From NCBI RefSeq assembly GCF_019797745.1, contig NZ_VOSI01000003.1, forward strand, positions 372,001 through 436,000: DNA of 64,000 nt, in the 5' to 3' direction. This stretch comes from Edaphocola aurantiacus. GTDB lineage: Bacteria; Bacteroidota; Bacteroidia; Chitinophagales; Chitinophagaceae. The position numbers and the translations under genes were made by a program. This document shows, piece by piece, positions 59,735 to 64,000 of this stretch. The notes under the pieces were generated by a model that saw only the letters and a list, made by a program, of their open reading frames with translations, made no database searches and was not told where the DNA came from. How positions within the stretch are numbered: position 1 is the stretch's first letter; every line of letters starts with the position of its first letter.

Positions 59735-60793
59735 TTATTTGGCCGGGTGCTCATCTGCCACATTAGGCAGGTAAGGATTGCTCTGTTTCCACATCTCGAA
59801 GTTTCTGATAGCATCCTTGAACTGTGTAGCCCAGGCGGTAAAATTCTGAGAGTTATCTACCGCCCCAAACAACCATTGGTTATAAGCATTGAAATGGCCG
59901 TTCTTTACAATGCGGGTCTGGTATGTATATAATGATTGCGGATATTGCTGTGCAAAATGGCTGTTCCAGTATACCAGGAAACGGGTGCGCAACATGGTAA
60001 GGTTATCTACATCAAACCCATCGCTGATGGTGGAAATATTGGTATTAATGGATTGTTTAAAGGCACCGGCAAAATCGTTCTTCTGTTTCTGAGTTGATTT
60101 GCTGTTATTGAATTCCGGCAGGGTATTATCGCTCATCTGGCTGAATACTTTCTTGTATCCATCCAGCAGCATACGCTTCATATCTACCGTCTTGGCCGTA
60201 TACGGCTCCAGGTTAATGAAGGTTTCGGCATAGATCAGTGCCCACATATATTCCCCGTTCTGGAAATATGCCTTGGCCGCATTATAATAATTGGTAGGGT
60301 AGGCAGGTTCTTTCTGAATGCCCGTGTTCCACTCCTTTAAGGCACTGCTGTTATTCTTGGCATCTACAATCAGCAGATTGCCTTTCATATTATACAATAA
60401 GCCGGAATTGGGAAATTTATCCAGTCCTGAGGACACAATTTTCTTTGCTTTGGCGAAATTTCCGTTGGCCTGCTCAATAGCAGCAGCCAGCTGGAAGGTC
60501 TGCTCATCGGCAGAAGGAGAATTCAATACCGGTTCAATCGTCTGTTTTGCACGGTCAAGATCTTTCTTCAGAAAGTAAGTATAGGCCAGATCCCGGCGCA
60601 GCGCAACATTTTCCGGCGCCATGCGGATGGCCTGTGTATACATGGCTGCGGCATTATCAAAATCATTCTGCGACAGGAACTTTCCGGCACTGGTAATGAT
60701 TTGCTGCAGTTCCGGAGAATTTTCAGTTTGTGCAGAAAGGGTAAAAGGATATAAAAATGCCCCCAGGATAAGGGTCATTACAACTTTTCTCAT
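59735..60793 (-). CDS. Exported tetratricopeptide-repeat protein
   Basis: A 352-residue protein with a signal peptide ([22 protein letters not shown]) and several TPR units in the N-terminal 220 residues ([53 protein letters not shown]...). The C-terminal 130 residues are helical without TPR and may be a protein-binding tail. It is a periplasmic scaffold of unknown partner. It is 65 bp upstream of ppa. Confidence 0.85.
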   Translation of the reverse strand: MRKVVMTLILGAFLYPFTLSAQTENSPELQQIITSAGKFLSQNDFDNAAAMYTQAIRMAPENVALRRDLAYTYFLKKDLDRAKQTIEPVLNSPSADEQTFQLAAAIEQANGNFAKAKKIVSSGLDKFPNSGLLYNMKGNLLIVDAKNNSSALKEWNTGIQKEPAYPTNYYNAAKAYFQNGEYMWALIYAETFINLEPYTAKTVDMKRMLLDGYKKVFSQMSDNTLPEFNNSKSTQKQKNDFAGAFKQSINTNISTISDGFDVDNLTMLRTRFLVYWNSHFAQQYPQSLYTYQTRIVKNGHFNAYNQWLFGAVDNSQNFTAWATQFKDAIRNFEMWKQSNPYLPNVADEHPAK

Positions 60794-60873
60794 GTTCAAC
60801 ATTTGAGCAAATTTATCTTATTTTTTATAAAGCAGGCATCCTGGTATGATAATATATTGATAATACATGAGCA

Positions 60874-60917
60874 TATAGCACAAACCAGGCTCAGAAATGA
60901 GCCTGGTTTGTGCTATA
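60874..60917. terminator. 20-bp hairpin with GAAA tetraloop
   Basis: Perfect stem TATAGCACAAACCAGGCTCA / TGAGCCTGGTTTGTGCTATA with loop GAAA; TTATTG-rich flank. It lies ~290 bp downstream of the TonB receptor stop on the minus strand and is its best terminator. Confidence 0.8.
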
Positions 60918-60940
60918 AAATCTTATTGTTATATATTGAT

Positions 60941-61113
60941 TGCTACCTTTTGCCTTGATGCAAAAGGTAGCGCCAAAAAATCAAGGCTGTATAAATCCCT
61001 GGCTAAAAATCAATGTGTCGGTCGGTCGTAAACCAGACTCACTTCGTTCAGACAATGGTTTGCAACTTTATCGACCGAGCCAATGATTTTCTTGACGCCG
61101 GATTTATAAGGCC
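60941..61113. repeat. 173-bp dispersed repeat (copy B)
   Basis: Inverted copy of 41462-41634 with about ten differences by my reading. It starts with the same TGCTACCTTTTGCCTTGATG hairpin end. It lies in the 404-bp gap 60803-61206, between the TonB receptor stop (61207) and its terminator (60874-60917). The short reading frame across it mirrors one in copy A but with many replaced residues and is not thought to be coding. Confidence 0.85.
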
Positions 61114-61206
61114 GGCCCTAAGCGATCAAAGGATAGCGAAGGTATCAAAGATTATCTACTGCAGTTGGCGTAAGACACAGGATATAGCGGGCATGCAACA
61201 CGTAGC

Positions 61207-63513
61207 CTATTTCAAATTAAGGCGGAAACCGGCATAGATATTTCTGCCCATTCCCGAACCCCATACCAGTGAAGCATCAAAGTTATTACCAAAAGGATTG
61301 GATGCGTCGGTTATCAGCGGATGCTGCATGATATTTCCGATGTTCTCCATGCCCAGGTACACTTCATATTTACCCTCTTTGAATGATTTGTTGATCTGTA
61401 CATTCATCATCCAGTAGCTGGGCGAATGATCAGAACCGTGTACATGCTGCTCATGATCGTTATAGCGTTGTGGCACACGTTTGGCCCCGATCCATTGCAC
61501 GGTATAGTCAAACTTCCAGTCATTGCGGGTGCGGTAACCGATATTGGCAAAGGCTCTTTTGGCCGCTACCAGTGGTTTCTCTTTCAGTCCGCTGTTGTAC
61601 TGTGTTTTGATATCATAGAAGCGGTAGGCCAGGCGAACATCCAGGTTGCGGATCAGTTCATAATCCAGCTGTGCCTGTATGCTGTGCGAATAAGACTTTC
61701 CGTTCAGGTTATAGAAGTTTACCTTGTTGTACTCCTCCATATCTACCACAATCTGGTTGGTGAAATCGGTAAAGTAATAATCTACACCAAAGCTACCGTC
61801 ACGATAGTTCAGTCTGAACTTCTGCGTCAGGTTCAAACCCATATTCCAGGCCACTTCGGGCTTGAAGGGGTAAGTATTACTATTTAACGTACTGATATCA
61901 TTGCCATTGATCATAAATGCACGCGAAGAAGCCATTAGTCCCATATTCTCTGTCAGGAAATTGGCCGTACGCTGTGCTCTTCCTACAGAGGCCCGAATGG
62001 CGGTATTTTCAGCTGGTGCATAACGCAGGTGCAGCCGAGGCGTAAGGAAAGCCCCGAATAGATTATGATAATCGGCCCTCAGTCCGGCTACCATATTGAA
62101 TTTGTTCAGGTACTTATACGCATATTCTGCAAATACTCCCGGTACCACTTCGGTACGTTTCAGTGGCGTACCGGTAAATGTTTCCTGGTAGGCATCATAT
62201 TGAGCGCTTGCCCCACCTTTGACCGTATGATTGGTATTATTGATTATAGTCTGGTAGATATAGTTGGCATAAAAGCTCTGCTGACGGCCATTATAACTAC
62301 GGGCACCATATTGATTATCCTGTTCGTGAATGGTTGCGGCAAGCTGCAACCCCATACTTTTATAAGGCTTTGCCGGAAATACTTTGCCGATCTTGGCCCA
62401 GCCTTCCAGACGATTCACCTTATTTTCATAACCCCATGGATTACCGGCTACCTGTGGTGTACCTTCGGCGTAATTAGTCTGTCCGCCAATAGTATTCAGG
62501 TTAACGACTTTAATGCCGCCCTGGATTTCGAGGCCACGGTCTCCGAAATAAAACCAGCGGTTACTGCCGACAAAGTTATTCCCTCTCGGGTTGTCCAGGA
62601 AGCCATCATTATTCATATCCACCTTCATCCAGTCGGAACGGCCATGGAGCAATACACTTGTACTTAAATGCTTGTTGAAATTATGATTATACACCAGGTT
62701 GCCTTCGGAACGGCCCTGTGTGCTCTGGTAGCCATTGATGAGCCATTTAGGGGCCTTATCTTCAAATGGTTTGATCCATTCCACATTGATCTGTCCGGCA
62801 GTACCCTCATAACCATTTACCACACTACCGGTACCTTTGCTCAGCTGCATGCTTTCGACAAATGTACCCGGAGTAAAGCTAAGGCCGGTAATGGAAGCCA
62901 GTCCGCGGATATCAGGTATATTTTCTCTGGTAAATGTTGTGTATGCTCCCGCCAGACCCAGCATCTGGATTTGCTTATAGCCACTTACTGCATCGGTAAA
63001 GCCGACATCAACAGAAGGAGTAGTTTCAAAACTTTCGCTCAGGTTACAGCAGGCTGCCTTCATCAGTTCGCCGCTGCCGATCTTCTCTACTTTCATAGCG
63101 CCACTCAGGCCGATCTCTGTTGTCTTACGGCGGCTGGTTACCTCTACAGTACCCAGCTCCTTACCTTCTTTAAGGCTGGCCTCCTGCATCTTCACCTCTA
63201 TGGCAGCAGTACCCGCAGCAAGGGAAACCGTTTCTGTGCGGTAGCCCATAAAACTGAATATCAGTTGGCTGGTACCGGCAGGTACCTGTATGGTGAAGGC
63301 TCCGTTCTCGTCCGTAATCTGGTGGTGACGATTGTCCGGGGTATGTATGGTCACACCGATCATACCATCTTTCTGCTGAGCATCAAATACATGACCCGTA
63401 ACTGTTTGCATAGCTACGATCGTGTCTGCCACTGCATCCTGCGCAGATGCCTGGCTGACTGTACCCGATAAACCCAGGGCAAAGACAAAGCTTAATGGGA
63501 TTGCTTTATGCAT
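61207..63513 (-). CDS. TonB-dependent receptor (metal-associated type)
   Basis: A 768-residue outer-membrane receptor: a signal peptide (MHKAIPLSFVFALGLSGTVSQASAQ), a carboxypeptidase-regulatory-like domain (~40-125, VTGHVFDAQQKDGMIGVTIHTP...), plug (SGELMKAACCNLSESFETTPSVDVGFTDAVSGYKQIQMLGLAGAYTTFTREN) and barrel to the end (GMGRNIYAGFRLNLK). The start at 63513 overlaps the HMA-protein stop as TAATG, so translation is coupled. The CCNL pair in the plug and the HMA neighbour suggest a metal, probably copper. Substrate unproven. Confidence 0.92.
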   Translation of the reverse strand: MHKAIPLSFVFALGLSGTVSQASAQDAVADTIVAMQTVTGHVFDAQQKDGMIGVTIHTPDNRHHQITDENGAFTIQVPAGTSQLIFSFMGYRTETVSLAAGTAAIEVKMQEASLKEGKELGTVEVTSRRKTTEIGLSGAMKVEKIGSGELMKAACCNLSESFETTPSVDVGFTDAVSGYKQIQMLGLAGAYTTFTRENIPDIRGLASITGLSFTPGTFVESMQLSKGTGSVVNGYEGTAGQINVEWIKPFEDKAPKWLINGYQSTQGRSEGNLVYNHNFNKHLSTSVLLHGRSDWMKVDMNNDGFLDNPRGNNFVGSNRWFYFGDRGLEIQGGIKVVNLNTIGGQTNYAEGTPQVAGNPWGYENKVNRLEGWAKIGKVFPAKPYKSMGLQLAATIHEQDNQYGARSYNGRQQSFYANYIYQTIINNTNHTVKGGASAQYDAYQETFTGTPLKRTEVVPGVFAEYAYKYLNKFNMVAGLRADYHNLFGAFLTPRLHLRYAPAENTAIRASVGRAQRTANFLTENMGLMASSRAFMINGNDISTLNSNTYPFKPEVAWNMGLNLTQKFRLNYRDGSFGVDYYFTDFTNQIVVDMEEYNKVNFYNLNGKSYSHSIQAQLDYELIRNLDVRLAYRFYDIKTQYNSGLKEKPLVAAKRAFANIGYRTRNDWKFDYTVQWIGAKRVPQRYNDHEQHVHGSDHSPSYWMMNVQINKSFKEGKYEVYLGMENIGNIMQHPLITDASNPFGNNFDASLVWGSGMGRNIYAGFRLNLK

Positions 63514-63875
63514 TAATGGGCGCATTCAGCACCATCATTATATGCGCAGCAGGAAGGAAGTTTTTTGTACTGATCCTTATCGGCCAGTATATCTCCGGCA
63601 TCGTGTCCTTTGCGGGCTATACTTTGTTCGATTGTTTTCAGATCGGTTTTGTCTGAATTATATACCAGTTTCAGTTCCTGGGTTTTCTGATCCCAATCGG
63701 CACGTTTAACTCCTTTAATGTACGCGGCATCTTCAATACGTTTTTTACACATACTGCATACACCTTTTACCTTAATGGTTTCAGATTTGATCTTTGAAGA
63801 CTCCTGTGCAAATGAGGAGATTGGGGTAGAATATATTGTAAATAGGGCCGTTAAGGCTATAATAGACTGTCTCAT
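63513..63875 (-). CDS. Exported heavy-metal-associated (HMA) domain protein
   Basis: A 120-residue protein with a signal peptide (...STPISSFAQ) and an HMA-like domain with a CxxC metal site in KVKGVCSMCKKRIEDAAY. A Cys/His-rich tail (SCCAYNDGAECAH) adds further ligands. Such proteins bind soft metals such as Cu(I) in the periplasm. Its stop overlaps the start of the TonB receptor, so they act as a pair, perhaps in metal uptake or scavenging. Upstream (63876-64000) is an AT-rich promoter region without a visible operator. Confidence 0.9.
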   Translation of the reverse strand: MRQSIIALTALFTIYSTPISSFAQESSKIKSETIKVKGVCSMCKKRIEDAAYIKGVKRADWDQKTQELKLVYNSDKTDLKTIEQSIARKGHDAGDILADKDQYKKLPSCCAYNDGAECAH

Positions 63876-64000
63876 TGTTTAATGAATTATGTATCGGGTT
63901 AGTAAAAAGATTCAAATGAATAATAAACATTCAAGTGAAGCTTTAACCGTAATACACAATGCGCTGAAACAATTTATATAAAGGAATGTCCTGCCAGAGC

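Overview
The window (about 44% G+C by eye) is a chromosomal segment of a member of the Bacteroidota, most likely in or near the Chitinophagaceae. The evidence is promoters with the phylum-specific -7 box TAnnTTTG, type IX secretion (T9SS) cargo with C-terminal sorting domains, a PorP/SprF-family protein, TonB-dependent and other outer-membrane beta-barrel proteins, a sigma/FecR pair, an L31 of the zinc-free type, and futalosine-pathway menaquinone synthesis (mqnA). No rRNA, tRNA, phage, CRISPR or transposase gene was seen.

Left part (1-9.6 kb): the 3' part of a fused E1 alpha/beta 2-oxoacid dehydrogenase, rpmE2, a three-gene cell-envelope operon of unknown function, mqnA, rnhA and a putative porin. 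Centre-left (9.8-25.8 kb): an acyl-CoA dehydrogenase, a Crp-like regulator, an alpha-oxoamine synthase and a TetR regulator, with related GTTAAC-type dyads in front of several of these; a thioredoxin-reductase-like gene divergent from a Fur-family gene with two mirror-image boxes between them; a patatin; a BlaI/M56-peptidase/outer-membrane receptor cassette; and a NarL-type two-component system. 25.9-34.7 kb: two T9SS cargo proteins, a lipoprotein hydrolase, a PorP/SprF-like barrel and an ALDH7-type aldehyde dehydrogenase.

The outstanding region is 34.8-42.7 kb. A leftward operon encodes an NtrC-type sigma-54 response regulator, a FIST sensor protein and a large PAS-PAS-PAS-HisKA-HATPase-REC-Hpt hybrid kinase. 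Divergent from it lies an array of five tandem noncoding units. Each has two enhancer dyads TTCC-N7-RGAA exactly 20 bp apart, a conserved bend-like element, a -24/-12 sigma-54 promoter at constant distance, and a roughly 185-nt RNA ending in a terminator whose stem covaries between units. A sixth, promoterless 3' module follows unit 2. The layout is analogous to LuxO/Qrr of Vibrio (sigma-54 regulator driving several sibling sRNAs) but I see no sequence relationship. I do not recognise this RNA family and consider it the best candidate for an undescribed system.

Right part (42.7-64 kb): a methyltransferase, a metallophosphoesterase, an ohrR-ohr-DUF1304 peroxide operon with a 46-bp operator-like palindrome, a sigma/FecR/STN-barrel cassette, an MFS transporter, queG, a cysteine desulfurase, a ClC channel, a thioredoxin-fold protein, rlmI-paaD-paaY, ppa, a TPR protein, and a metal-binding (HMA) protein translationally coupled to a TonB receptor. 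A 173-bp dispersed repeat occurs inverted at 41.5 kb (inside the sRNA array) and 60.9 kb (between the TonB receptor stop and its terminator).
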